Counted from the stretch's first letter, positions 18,244 to 26,535 are shown. The stretch is DNA of 64,000 nt from a bacterium (GCA_020849855.1 JADZFO010000007.1:72777-136776), one strand, 5' to 3'. Program-made: numbers and translations. Notes: a model not told the origin generated them from the letters alone.

Positions 18244-18324
18244 TGGGTCAAGCCTCCGCCTTACTTATGAGGCGTCGAGTATACCACAGCGGCGCGTAAG
18301 GCAGCACAGACACAGACCGGCCGG

Positions 18325-18978
18325 CTAGTAATCGTTGATCAGGTAGTAGTCCGCGATGGCCCGCATGTCCTGCTCGAAACTGACCTCAAAGAAGCGGCCG
18401 TAGTAGTAGCCGCTCAGCTCCCAGGTTGCCGTCGTCGTGAATGAGCTGCTGTCATCCCGGAAGGCGATGAAGGACACGTCGTCGATCAGGCGCTGCGCCT
18501 CGAAGAGATCAATAAAGCCCAGGAGGCGCAGGTCCTCAAAACCGCGCAGGCGGAAGTCATCGGAGTCAAGATCCATGTCGAGGTCGCCGCGCGAACCAAA
18601 GGCATCGAGGTAGCCAAAGCCGCGCAGGTAGGGCTCTGAGTAGAAGTCAAAGCCGTTATAGCGAACCAGGCGGGAATTGATGCTGCCGCTGAAGATCTCC
18701 GTGCGCTCGGCCGGGAAGGAACCGCCGCGGCTGAAGAGGCCCATGAAGACAGCGCGCTCAGGCATCAGGATCCGTACCGCGTCATAGATGTCCGGATCCG
18801 AGGAGCCCAGGCCCCGCAGGTTATAAACGTCTTCGCCAAGCAGAAAGTAGCTGGTGTATGGAGTGGTGTCGCCGACTGGCCCGCCCACTCTGACCCCGCT
18901 TGAGCAGCCTGCAGAAAGCAGCACCGCGCCAAGCACAGAAGCCAGAATCAAACGCCAAAGTACTGATTTCGTTTGCAC
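18325..18978 (-). CDS. Lipoprotein of unknown function
   Basis: About 217 residues if translated from the GTG at 18978; a TTG at 18999 is also possible. A lipobox (LLSAGC) ends the signal peptide. The mature part is rich in Asp, Phe, Tyr, Arg and Leu with repeated short segments such as YLRGFGYLDAF, FRLRGFEDLRLLGF and DLDMDLDSDDFRLRG, which may form a small internal repeat. No family recognised. It lies within the run of minus-strand binding-protein genes but is separated from both neighbours by about 80-120 nt. Confidence 0.65.
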   Translation of the reverse strand: MQTKSVLWRLILASVLGAVLLSAGCSSGVRVGGPVGDTTPYTSYFLLGEDVYNLRGLGSSDPDIYDAVRILMPERAVFMGLFSRGGSFPAERTEIFSGSINSRLVRYNGFDFYSEPYLRGFGYLDAFGSRGDLDMDLDSDDFRLRGFEDLRLLGFIDLFEAQRLIDDVSFIAFRDDSSSFTTTATWELSGYYYGRFFEVSFEQDMRAIADYYLINDY

Positions 18979-19101
18979 ATCAACAATACTCGCGTGCAAG
19001 TGTCATGGTTCCCGGCATAGCGAATTTCAGCTTTGACGGGGCCAGCTCTATGGGACAAAGACAGGCGGGGGCAGCGCAGGACCGCCCCCGCCTGTAATGG
19101 C

Positions 19102-19455
19102 TTAGCCCTGGCTCCAGAGGCCGGTTGTATTGCCATCCGGATCCAGGAAGATGGCAATAAAGCCATGCCCGCCGCCAATCTCCGTCTTCGGAACGATGGT
19201 GGTGCCACCGGCAGCGTTGATCTTCGCCAGGGACGCATCGATGTCCTCAACGGCGATATAAACCGTGGTGCCGGGCTGGAAGGGCTGGCCCTCCTGCGGC
19301 TGGCTGAAGCCGCCGCCAAGCTGCTGCTCGCCGTTCTGCCACATGGTGTAGTTCTCACCAAATGGGGTCAGCGACCAGCCGAAAATGCTGCTGTAGAACT
19401 CCGCCAGCTTGCCGTCCTTCGCGTTGAAGTCGACATGACAAACACCGTGAATCAT
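19102..19455 (-). CDS. Glyoxalase/bleomycin-resistance (VOC) protein, cytoplasmic
   Basis: 117 residues, a single-unit vicinal-oxygen-chelate protein that would dimerise. HGVCHVDFNAKDGKLAEFYS opens the first beta-alpha-beta module with a possible metal-ligand His, and DPDGNTTGLW closes the second. The ATG at 19455 is preceded at 6 nt by GGGAGG; a GTG 18 nt upstream overlaps that site and is rejected. An exported paralog follows upstream at 19543. Substrate unknown. Confidence 0.85.
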   Translation of the reverse strand: MIHGVCHVDFNAKDGKLAEFYSSIFGWSLTPFGENYTMWQNGEQQLGGGFSQPQEGQPFQPGTTVYIAVEDIDASLAKINAAGGTTIVPKTEIGGGHGFIAIFLDPDGNTTGLWSQG

Positions 19456-19542
19456 TTCTGACCTCCCAAACACAGCGCGCGGAGCGGTATGGAGTACTCC
19501 ACGCCTTTCTACAAAAGGGAAAAGCCGCGCCCGCGGCCTGGC

Positions 19543-20025
19543 TTAGTTGGCGGCAACGGGAACCTGGACATCACTGAACAGGCCGACCGGGTTGCCGCTG
19601 GGATCGATGATGATGGCAAAAGAACCGTAGTCCGGGATGCCGGTAACACCGAGGCCAACCGTACCGCCATGGGCCTCAACTTCCGCCAGCTTGGCCGGAA
19701 TGTTGGGGCACCACAGGTACATGACGGTAGTCATGCGGCCAGGCTCGCCGCCCATCGGGCCGGGATCGGTGGTCATACCGCCGCTGTGGCCGGCGCCATC
19801 GTCAAACATGGCGTATTCGGGGCCCATCGGCGTGAAAGTCCAGCCAAAGAGGTCGCTGTAAAAGCTCTGCATGGCGGCCAGATCGCTGGCATAGAGCTCC
19901 GTATGGACAATGCTGCCTTCCGGCGGCGCGGCCTGCGCCGCGGCCTCATCGGCCTCCGCGGCAAAGGCGCAGTTCAGGCTGATTGCCGCCGTAAGGGCAA
20001 GCAGCGTTACGAGGTACTTCTTCAT
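19543..20025 (-). CDS. VOC-family protein with signal peptide
   Basis: 160 residues. A cleavable signal peptide (MKKYLVTLLALTAAISLNCAFA) precedes a VOC domain (GSIVHTELYASDLAAMQSFY ... FGWTFTPMGPEYAMFDDG ... IIDPSGNPVGLFSD). It is therefore an exported counterpart of the cytoplasmic VOC protein at 19102. AAGGAG lies 6 nt before the ATG at 20025, which excludes the longer upstream reading. A Cys near the end of the signal is not in a clear lipobox. Confidence 0.83.
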   Translation of the reverse strand: MKKYLVTLLALTAAISLNCAFAAEADEAAAQAAPPEGSIVHTELYASDLAAMQSFYSDLFGWTFTPMGPEYAMFDDGAGHSGGMTTDPGPMGGEPGRMTTVMYLWCPNIPAKLAEVEAHGGTVGLGVTGIPDYGSFAIIIDPSGNPVGLFSDVQVPVAAN

Positions 20026-20082
20026 TTCCGTCTCCTTAGACATTTTACCATACACCAGTGTAGCATATTCATGCAATCGCGA

Positions 20083-20577
20083 CTAGGAAGAGGCTGCGGA
20101 TGTAGCAGCCTCATCTGCCGGTGGGCTCATCATCTGGATGAACTCCTCCACCGTCAGACTGCGGCCTTCCCAGGCGTTGTAGGCATCCCACCAGGGATGC
20201 ACAGCAATGATCTCCATGATTCCGGCCTGAACAGTAGGGTCGGCCGCGCAGATCTCGCGGGCGGCTTCCAGGCTGCCGGCCCTGAGCACACTCATCCCCT
20301 GGGAGCTCTCGTCGTCAAAGGGGCCTGCCAGCACAAGCACTCCGCTGTCATAAAGTTCCTTCAGGTGGGCGATATGCCCGCCCATTGCGGCCAGCTGCTC
20401 GGGGCTTGGCTCGCCCTCAGGCATGTGCAGCTCCATGATTGCCACGTAGAGATCCGGCTGGGCCTCAGCCGGGGCGGGGGCCGCAGCCCCGTCTTCGGCC
20501 AGTGCCGGCAGGGCCGCCAGCAGCAGGATGAGCGCAGACATGAGCACTGTAGACAACTTCAGACGCAGTGGGGACAT
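20083..20577 (-). CDS. YCII-domain protein with signal peptide
   Basis: 164 residues. A Sec signal peptide (LMSALILLLAALPALA) and an Ala/Pro linker precede a YCII-like alpha/beta domain: YVAIMELHMPEGEPSPEQL, AHLKELYDSGVLVLAGPF, GMSVLRAGSLEAAREICA and the IIAVHPWW end. YCII domains bind or process small molecules; export is unusual. GGAGGT lies 4 nt before the ATG. The gene sits between VOC and SRPBCC genes of the same strand. Confidence 0.8.
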   Translation of the reverse strand: MSPLRLKLSTVLMSALILLLAALPALAEDGAAAPAPAEAQPDLYVAIMELHMPEGEPSPEQLAAMGGHIAHLKELYDSGVLVLAGPFDDESSQGMSVLRAGSLEAAREICAADPTVQAGIMEIIAVHPWWDAYNAWEGRSLTVEEFIQMMSPPADEAATSAASS

Positions 20578-20595
20578 GCTTACCTCCGGGAGTAT

Positions 20596-21102
20596 CTAAC
20601 GGATTGCTGTGCCTGCTTCAATCCATTGGCGCAGGGCTTCGTACTCTGTCTCGGTACCCTTGCGCATCCCTTCGCGCAGGGTATCGCTGATATCGCCGCT
20701 GACGCGGCATTGTTCCCTTAGCAGAGTTGAGCCGCCTTCGTCACTCAGCGTTACTGTCCATTGCAGGTTTACCGCCCGGCCCATCCCGACACTGCCGCGG
20801 ATACGCAGCATGGCCGGCGGGTCGAATATCTCCACCAGACCATAAAGCACGCCGCGGCCCTGCTCGTCAAAGAGCTCCATGAAGCGGCCGCCGATCTGCG
20901 ACTCAAGCACAATGCGGTGCGGCTGCTCGCGTACAGTATGCGGCCACCAGTGGTGTACCTCATCTGTCATGGCGGCAAACACGCGCTCCCGCGGCGCAGC
21001 CAGCCGCAGGCTGTAATCCAGCTCAAAGCCGCCTTCAAAGGGCCTGGCAGCGCAGGGATCGCCGGCGACGGCGCTCAAAGCTGCTTTGCTGTTGGCTTGC
21101 AT
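20596..21102 (-). CDS. SRPBCC (AHSA1-like) domain protein
   Basis: 168 residues, cytoplasmic. It carries the subfamily motif shared by this cluster: VHHWWPHTV, then an ESQIGGRFMELFDEQGRG segment, then LYGLVEIFDPP and IRGSVGMGRAV. AGGAG lies about 8 nt before the ATG. Paralogous to the genes at 21146, 21634 and 22140. Ligand unknown. Confidence 0.85.
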   Translation of the reverse strand: MQANSKAALSAVAGDPCAARPFEGGFELDYSLRLAAPRERVFAAMTDEVHHWWPHTVREQPHRIVLESQIGGRFMELFDEQGRGVLYGLVEIFDPPAMLRIRGSVGMGRAVNLQWTVTLSDEGGSTLLREQCRVSGDISDTLREGMRKGTETEYEALRQWIEAGTAIR

Positions 21103-21145
21103 GTCTTTCTGCTCCTGTCATGGCTGTTGCCTGCCATGCCCATTC

Positions 21146-21637
21146 TCAGTCTTCCCGCACCTTCCTGCCGCTGCTGACAAAGTCGCGCAGCTGGCCCAGC
21201 AGTGCGGCCCAGCCCTGGGTGTATCCCTGGACCATCTCCGGGGCGACCATGCCAAGAATGACCTGGCTGATCCTCAGCCGGGTGACACCCTCCGCCTCGG
21301 CAAGCGTGAAAGTGCAGTGATTGATCACCGGTCCCTGCATTCCCATCTGCCCGCTGAAGGCCAGCTTTTCACCAGGCTTGCAGAAGGTCACGGTGCCATA
21401 CAGCGCCCCGTTGCCCTCGGCGTCAAAGAGCTCATAGAAGCGTCCGCCCACCTGCGCCTCCAGCGCGATCAGATAGGGCTTGTCGCTGAAGCTGTGGCTC
21501 CACCAGGAAAAGATGTCGCGGGTCAGGGCATGCCAGACCTGCGCCGCAGCGGCCTCGATCACGATCTCCTGCACGATCTCGGTGCCCTGCTGAAACTGCA
21601 TCTGCGGCAAAGCCGCGCCGGCTTCTGGACTGCTCAT
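21146..21637 (-). CDS. SRPBCC (AHSA1-like) domain protein
   Basis: 163 residues, cytoplasmic. Shared motif: IFSWWSHSFSDKPYLIALEA, QVGGRFYELFDAEGNGALYG and FSGQMGMQGPVI. Its start codon overlaps the stop of the upstream gene by 4 nt (ATGA), so the two are translationally coupled and probably made in equal amounts. Heterodimer formation with its neighbour is possible but is only inferred from the coupling. Confidence 0.87.
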   Translation of the reverse strand: MSSPEAGAALPQMQFQQGTEIVQEIVIEAAAAQVWHALTRDIFSWWSHSFSDKPYLIALEAQVGGRFYELFDAEGNGALYGTVTFCKPGEKLAFSGQMGMQGPVINHCTFTLAEAEGVTRLRISQVILGMVAPEMVQGYTQGWAALLGQLRDFVSSGRKVRED

Positions 21638-22140
21638 TGCCTGGCCCTCTCAACAATCTCGTCCTGCTCGACCCAGCGGGCCAGGGAGCTGATCAGGCTC
21701 TGGGTACCGCCGCGCCGCTCCTTCATCAGGTTGACATCCAGCACTCCCAGCATCTGGCCGGTCGACTTCAGATGGGTCACACCATCCTGTTCGCTGAAGC
21801 GCCAGACGCCCGAAGACTGGCCGATGCCGGGCATGGCCCAGTTGCCCATGCACTTGAGCACATAGGGCGGCTCGCAGTAGACAACCGAGGCATAGATCGC
21901 GCCATTGACGCCGTCGGCAAAGCGCTCCCAGAAGCGCCCGCCGGGGAAGGCCTCCATCAGCACGACGGAACCATCCTTGTAGCAGTGCGACCACCAGTTG
22001 TTGACCTCAAGGATCACCTTGCGCCAGGCAACCTCAATCGGCACGTTCAGCTTGAGCTCCCAGGCTACGTCAAGAATCGCTGGGCGCAGCTCCTCGCCAT
22101 AGCTGACCAGATAGTCCGCGCCTGTAGGCTGTATGTCCAT
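21634..22140 (-). CDS. SRPBCC (AHSA1-like) domain protein
   Basis: 168 residues, cytoplasmic. Shared motif: VNNWWSHCYKDGSVVLMEAF, GGRFWERFADGVNGAIYA and MGNWAMPGIGQSSGVW. Its start overlaps the stop of the exported paralog upstream by one base, and its stop overlaps the next gene by 4 nt, so it is the middle of a tightly coupled trio. Confidence 0.87.
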   Translation of the reverse strand: MDIQPTGADYLVSYGEELRPAILDVAWELKLNVPIEVAWRKVILEVNNWWSHCYKDGSVVLMEAFPGGRFWERFADGVNGAIYASVVYCEPPYVLKCMGNWAMPGIGQSSGVWRFSEQDGVTHLKSTGQMLGVLDVNLMKERRGGTQSLISSLARWVEQDEIVERARQ

Positions 22141-22763
22141 TAGCTGTCTCCTTTCGCAGCGGCGGCTTCGCGCTCGGCTTCGGCCAGCTCAGCCGCGCGG
22201 TCGATGCGCGGTCCGCCCTCGCAGAAGCGCTTCAGGCGCAGCAGGATATCGGCCTGTGCGTCGCGGCGGGCCTCAACGTTCATCTCCTCGCCAAAACCGC
22301 CCATGATCTCACCGGAAGTGGAGAAGAGAGTGCCGCCATCCTGGGCCTCCATGCGCCAGAGCCCGCCGCTGACAGCCGCGCCGCCCATGCCCCACTGGCC
22401 GTCGCACTTGATGATGTTTGGCTCGTCAAGGTAAAGCACATTGCCGTAGAGCCCGCCCTCGCCTTCGGGGCCGAACTGCTCCCAGATCCGTCCGCCGGTC
22501 CAGGGCTCAATGAATACATGGCTGTCGGGCTTGTAGCAGTGCGGCCACCAGCCATCGAAGTCCTTCACCGCGTGGTCCCAGACAGTCTGGGGGTCGGCGT
22601 CGATCCAGATACTGGTCTTGATGCTGACAACGCGGGCCTCGCGAACCTGCCCCATTTCAACCTGCGGCTCGTTCTTCGCCGCCGGTGCCGGTGCTGCTTC
22701 AGCGCTGGCCAGGGCCGCAGCGGCGAGGCAAAGCAAGGGCAGTGCCATTGATCTAAGAAGCAT
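22140..22763 (-). CDS. SRPBCC domain protein with signal peptide
   Basis: 207 residues from the ATG at 22763, which has AGGAGA 7 nt upstream. A Sec signal peptide (MALPLLCLAAAALASAEA) precedes an SRPBCC domain with the same motif as the cytoplasmic neighbours: FDGWWPHCYKPDSHVFIEPW, GGRIWEQFGPEGEGGLYG and DGQWGMGGAAVSGGLW. It is closest in sequence to the 21634 product, suggesting duplication followed by gain of a signal peptide. The start lies inside the 3' end of the upstream membrane-protein gene. Confidence 0.85.
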   Translation of the reverse strand: MLLRSMALPLLCLAAAALASAEAAPAPAAKNEPQVEMGQVREARVVSIKTSIWIDADPQTVWDHAVKDFDGWWPHCYKPDSHVFIEPWTGGRIWEQFGPEGEGGLYGNVLYLDEPNIIKCDGQWGMGGAAVSGGLWRMEAQDGGTLFSTSGEIMGGFGEEMNVEARRDAQADILLRLKRFCEGGPRIDRAAELAEAEREAAAAKGDS

Positions 22764-23367
22764 GATTCTCTCCTGGTTTGATACTGGCAGTCGCTGGAGC
22801 GACAGTAGAGCCGGCATCCGCCTTGACAAAGGCGGCGATCACAAGCCCGGCCAGACTCCAGCCGACCAGGCTGTCGACAAACTGGAAGAAGACGTGGCCC
22901 CTGGGCAGGAACATGAAATTGCCGGTCAGGAAGGGCTCGGCGCAGAAGCTGGCCAGACCGAAAGCCGAGCACAGGCTGACGCGCTGCCAGTAGCTTCGAT
23001 GAATCGCCGGAGACAGCAGCCAGGCCAGCAGGAGGCCGGCAATCAGGGCGCCGGCCAGCCCCCGGATGAAGACCATGACGCCAATCCTGTATTCACCCGG
23101 CGGGATAACGTTGAGCAGCCCGATCACCCTTGAATCAATCAGGCGCGCTGAGTACTCCGGCTCGCTCTCCCCCGGCAGCATGGCCGGGTAGTAGTAAAGC
23201 TTGCTGTGGTCAACTTCCAGATCGGCCAGCCAGGCGTCGGTCTGCGGATCGGCCTCCAGGCCCTTAAGCTGGCCCAGGTGCAGGAAGGGCATGCTCCATG
23301 ACACTCCAAGCCAGACAAAGAAGACCAGGCCGCCGAGTAGGCCGCCGATGAGGATCTTTCTAAGCAC
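22753..23367 (-). CDS. Multi-pass membrane protein, paralog of 23476-24060
   Basis: 204 residues from a GTG with GGGGAGG 8 nt upstream. Four predicted transmembrane segments: a glycine-rich TM1 (ILIGGLLGGLVFFVWLGVSW), a TM with FIRGLAGALIAGLLLAWLL, then SAFGLASFCAEPFL and FVDSLVGWSLAGLVIAAF. An exported loop contains KLYYYPAMLPGESEPEYSA. The same layout is seen in the adjacent gene. The 3' end overlaps the exported SRPBCC gene by 11 nt, implying coupled translation. Function unknown. Confidence 0.78.
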   Translation of the reverse strand: MLRKILIGGLLGGLVFFVWLGVSWSMPFLHLGQLKGLEADPQTDAWLADLEVDHSKLYYYPAMLPGESEPEYSARLIDSRVIGLLNVIPPGEYRIGVMVFIRGLAGALIAGLLLAWLLSPAIHRSYWQRVSLCSAFGLASFCAEPFLTGNFMFLPRGHVFFQFVDSLVGWSLAGLVIAAFVKADAGSTVAPATASIKPGENHAS

Positions 23368-23475
23368 AGGCCAGCCTCCCCTTAAGCGGGTGCCTTGGAC
23401 GCGGGGCATCCACATACACAGCGCTTGTGATCCGAGTGAGCAACATCTGTGTCTCCATGATTCGCATGCGCCCTG

Positions 23476-24060
23476 CTAGGTGGATGCTTTGGCTGCCGGC
23501 ATCGGGTTGCCTGCCCGGCAGACCCAGGCCAGCAGCAGGCCCACAAGAGTCCAGCCCACCAGCTGGTCAAAGAGCTCCAGGAACTGGTGCATCTGCGGCA
23601 GCCAGAAGAAGTTGCCAAAGGTCAGCGGGCCGGACAGCGCCACCACCAGGCCCACGGCGCTGCAGAAGCCCACACGCTGGAAGTAGCCCGGCAGCGCAGG
23701 CGCCGCCCGCAGCAGCAGCCAGCAGACCAGGCTGACCGAGAAAAGGGTGATCAGGAAGCCACGGATCATCGTCAGGGGCATCGAGCCGCCCTTCTTCTGG
23801 AAGGCCATGAAGGAGATCACCGGCCCGGCGCTGAAGGCTTCCTCATGCGCCTTGACCGCTTCTGGGTTGCTGCGGTCCGGCATGGGCGGGTAGTAGTAGA
23901 TGCCTGAGTCCATGTTGCGCAGGGCGATCTCGCCCATCAGCGCCCGGTCGTCAGGGATCTGGCGGAACTGGGACAGATGCCAGGTGCTCCAGGCCAGGCC
24001 CAGCCACATAAACATGATGACGGCACCCAGGATGCCTCCGATGAGCAGCTTCTTGATCAC
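23476..24060 (-). CDS. Multi-pass membrane protein, paralog of 22753-23367
   Basis: 194 residues. TM1 is glycine-rich (LLIGGILGAVIMFMWLGLAW), followed by an external loop with GIYYYPPMPDRSNPEA and three further hydrophobic segments including LITLFSVSLVCWLLL and LFDQLVGWTLVGLLLAWVC. The shared TM1, YYYPxMP loop and final FxDxLVGW motif show common ancestry with the neighbour. Similar proteins are often found near AHSA1-like genes; the role is not known to me. Confidence 0.78.
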   Translation of the reverse strand: MIKKLLIGGILGAVIMFMWLGLAWSTWHLSQFRQIPDDRALMGEIALRNMDSGIYYYPPMPDRSNPEAVKAHEEAFSAGPVISFMAFQKKGGSMPLTMIRGFLITLFSVSLVCWLLLRAAPALPGYFQRVGFCSAVGLVVALSGPLTFGNFFWLPQMHQFLELFDQLVGWTLVGLLLAWVCRAGNPMPAAKAST

Positions 24061-24097
24061 AGCTTACCTCCGCAGAATTTGTGCACCTGCTTCTTCA

Positions 24098-24691
24098 CTA
24101 AGCGTAACGCGTTACTTCAAGGCCATGCAGACGCAGCAGGGCCTGCAGGGCACCACGATGACTCTGTTCGTGGCCAATAAGGAACATCAGGCAGTCGGCA
24201 ACTGATTCCGGTCCCGCGGCTTCGATAGCGGAGGCGTCCTTGCCCGCGGCCTTGATCTTCTCGACGCGCGCCTTCCACTGGCTGACTGAGGCATCCGTCG
24301 CAGCCCCCAGTTCGCTCGCCGGCCTGGCGAGCCAGGCATCCACCATCGCCCGTCCCTCTGCCAGAGAAGCCAGCACCTCAGCCCGGCTGCCACTGCGCCA
24401 CTGCCAGGCCTCGCTGGTGCCGCCATACTTGCTGCACCACAGCTTCTCGCGCTCGATTTCGCCGCTGATGTTTCCCAGAATCTCGCGGCGGCTGTCAGCA
24501 AGATGCATGACGAACTCGCCAAGACTGAACCAATAGCCCTCGCCCTGGCCCTCGGGGCGCATGTCCCAGTGCTCTTCGGTTACGCAGCCACAAACCGCAT
24601 CGGTGTAATCCAGCAGGATCCTGGCCCAGGGGAGCAGGCCGCCGATGCTGGACTGGGCCGCAGTCATGTCATTCAGTGTCGTGTTGCTCAT
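24098..24691 (-). CDS. DinB/YfiT-like four-helix protein
   Basis: 197 residues from the ATG at 24691, with GAGGAAG about 7 nt upstream. The DinB fold is indicated by FSLGEFVMHLADSRREIL in helix 2 and by FLIGHEQSHRGALQALLRLH in helix 4, which supply the usual three-histidine metal site (H in VMHLAD, and H-x3-H in HEQSH). Members act as metal-dependent thiol transferases or hydrolases; the substrate here is unknown. Paralogous to the next gene upstream and separated from it by 10 nt. Confidence 0.85.
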   Translation of the reverse strand: MSNTTLNDMTAAQSSIGGLLPWARILLDYTDAVCGCVTEEHWDMRPEGQGEGYWFSLGEFVMHLADSRREILGNISGEIEREKLWCSKYGGTSEAWQWRSGSRAEVLASLAEGRAMVDAWLARPASELGAATDASVSQWKARVEKIKAAGKDASAIEAAGPESVADCLMFLIGHEQSHRGALQALLRLHGLEVTRYA

Positions 24692-24701
24692 CTGTACTTC
24701 C

Positions 24702-25280
24702 TCAGGCCATCTTCTCGATGGTGTAGCCAAGCTGGCGCAGCTGGGTCTGCAGCACGGCGCGGTGGCCCTGCTCATGCGCGGACAGGAAGAAAAGCACGCT
24801 GGCCAGGGTGGATGGCCCGCGGGCTTCCAGCGCTGAAGTGTCTTCCCCCGCCTCGCGGCGCGCCCTGAGCCGCTCTTCGTATAGCTTGCGCGTCCCGGCG
24901 GTAGGCTGGATCAAGTCCGCAAGCGGACGCTCCAGCCAGGGCTCCAGCATCCCGCGGCTGCTTTTCAGGCTCTGCATAATCTCGGCCAGGCTGCCGCGCC
25001 GGAATTCCCAGGGGCTCACGCTGTCGGTATAGCCGGTATTCCAGGAGCCTTCCTCGCTGTCACTGCCTTCAAGCTGGCGCGCGAACTGCAGGCGCGTATC
25101 GGCGATATGCTGGATGCTCTCAGCCAGACTGAAGTAATAGCCCCCGTCCGCGCCGTCCGGACGCCAGTCCATGCGGTCTTCCGGCACCGCCGCGCAGACC
25201 TGGTCTGTATAGTCAAAGTAAATCCTGAGCATGGCAATCGCAGCTCCAATGCTCAGTTGCTGCCCGGCCGCAGTGTCCAT
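24702..25280 (-). CDS. DinB/YfiT-like four-helix protein
   Basis: 192 residues from the ATG at 25280, with GGGAGG 7 nt upstream. FSLAESIQHIADTRLQFARQ and FLSAHEQGHRAVLQTQLRQL give the His plus H-x3-H metal triad of DinB proteins. Helices 1 (IYFDYTDQVCAAVPEDRMDW) and 4 align closely with the downstream paralog, so the pair arose by tandem duplication. First structural gene after the ArsR gene. Confidence 0.86.
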   Translation of the reverse strand: MDTAAGQQLSIGAAIAMLRIYFDYTDQVCAAVPEDRMDWRPDGADGGYYFSLAESIQHIADTRLQFARQLEGSDSEEGSWNTGYTDSVSPWEFRRGSLAEIMQSLKSSRGMLEPWLERPLADLIQPTAGTRKLYEERLRARREAGEDTSALEARGPSTLASVLFFLSAHEQGHRAVLQTQLRQLGYTIEKMA

Positions 25281-25377
25281 TACCGATCCTCCCATGTTCC
25301 GCCATACCGGCCGCCGCAGACTGCCCGGCTGCCAGCGTTTCCAGCATCATAGCGCTCTGCAGATGCGGACTGCGACA

Positions 25378-25794
25378 TCACAGCTGCGGCCCCCCGCCGC
25401 CCTTGTCCCCGGGCTTCCCGCCCTTGCCGCTATCGCTGGCGCCGGCATCATCCCCGCCCCGCCCCGGAACGCGGATGTCACGTTCGACATAGTCCTTCAG
25501 GCGCAGCAGCGATGAACTCCAGAGCTCGGCATAGGGCCCCATCCAGCGCTCGTAGATCTGCCGGATCGGCACAGAGTTGAGGTGGTTGAAGCGCTCGCGC
25601 CCCTGGCGCCGCACCACCACCAGTCCCGCCCCTTCAAGAACCCCAAGGTGCTTCATCACCGCGAAGCGGCTGAGCTGCGGAAACTCCGCGCAAAGCTGCC
25701 CCGTGGTCTGCGCCCTGTCCTTGAGCAGGTCCAGTATCTTCCGGCGCGTGCCATCAGCCAGCGCCTTGAATACTGGATCGAGCTCATCATTCAT
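25378..25794 (-). CDS. ArsR-family transcriptional regulator
   Basis: 138 residues. Winged-helix DNA-binding domain: DPVFKALADGTRRKILDLL, LSRFAVMKHLGVLEGAGLV as the recognition helix region, and VVVRRQGRERFNHLN as the wing. No cysteine metal site is visible, as in the subgroup that is usually encoded beside AHSA1 genes. A Gly/Asp/Lys-rich tail follows the domain. The ATG at 25794 begins the conserved domain. It heads the minus-strand run of DinB, membrane and SRPBCC genes and is the obvious candidate to repress it. Confidence 0.88.
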   Translation of the reverse strand: MNDELDPVFKALADGTRRKILDLLKDRAQTTGQLCAEFPQLSRFAVMKHLGVLEGAGLVVVRRQGRERFNHLNSVPIRQIYERWMGPYAELWSSSLLRLKDYVERDIRVPGRGGDDAGASDSGKGGKPGDKGGGGPQL

Positions 25795-25815
25795 GACAGG
25801 TGACCAAATGGTAAC

Positions 25816-26535
25816 ATGTCGTTGGCAGCCTGTCAAGCCTGTTCTTGCACAGATCCTGCCAGTTCTGTAAGCTCTTGTATCGAACCAATTCCGCATGTGC
25901 CGGTGATTCAGCAGCCAAGGACGCCCGCGACTGCTGCGCTGGCCCCGGTTCTTTGCTTCATCGCCATACTGTGCTTCACCATCAGCGCCGGATTCCTGCT
26001 GGATTCTATTCAGGACCTGCTTTCTGACTTCCATGGTCCAGGGGCCCAGCCGCTTGAAGGCGCATCCTTCAAGGAGTGGCAGCGCTGGCTCAGCCTTAAG
26101 GCCCACTATGAAGGCCACATGCCGGGCAACTACAGCTGTCTGGCCATGGCCGTCCTGTCCACAGCTTTGAGCGCGACAAGCCTGCTACTTTTCTTCTTTG
26201 CTGGCAGGGCTCAGCGTGCTGGCTCAGCAATCTCCAGCCTGCATGCCATACAGCTCGTACTCCTCGCCCTCCTGGCCCTGCTGCTGGCAGTCCCGGATGG
26301 AGCCTATCGTGGGCTGCTTAATACGCACGGAGTCTGGGACTACCTGCTGATCCAGCTCGCCCCCGCGGCTGCTTTTGGCCTGCTCTCGATTGGGCTTCAC
26401 AGCTTTGCTGGAACCGGGAGTTCTCTTCACAAACTGCAGCGAGCACTGGCTGTGGCCCAGCTTCTGGGCTTCGCCTGGTTCAGCTCACAACTCTTTTACG
26501 GCACAATTGGCTGGACGGTAGACGCAATCCTGTGA
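25816..26535 (+). CDS. Multi-pass membrane protein of unknown function
   Basis: Up to 239 residues; the ATG at 25816 is 22 nt from the divergent ArsR start, but GTG codons at 25897 or 25903 may be the real start because the first 27 residues are Cys/Ser-rich and unlike a membrane N-terminus. Four to five hydrophobic segments: ALAPVLCFIAILCFTISAGF, CLAMAVLSTALSATSLLLFF, LVLLALLALLLAVPDG and LLIQLAPAAAFGLLSIG. No family recognised. Confidence 0.6.
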   Translation: MSLAACQACSCTDPASSVSSCIEPIPHVPVIQQPRTPATAALAPVLCFIAILCFTISAGFLLDSIQDLLSDFHGPGAQPLEGASFKEWQRWLSLKAHYEGHMPGNYSCLAMAVLSTALSATSLLLFFFAGRAQRAGSAISSLHAIQLVLLALLALLLAVPDGAYRGLLNTHGVWDYLLIQLAPAAAFGLLSIGLHSFAGTGSSLHKLQRALAVAQLLGFAWFSSQLFYGTIGWTVDAIL

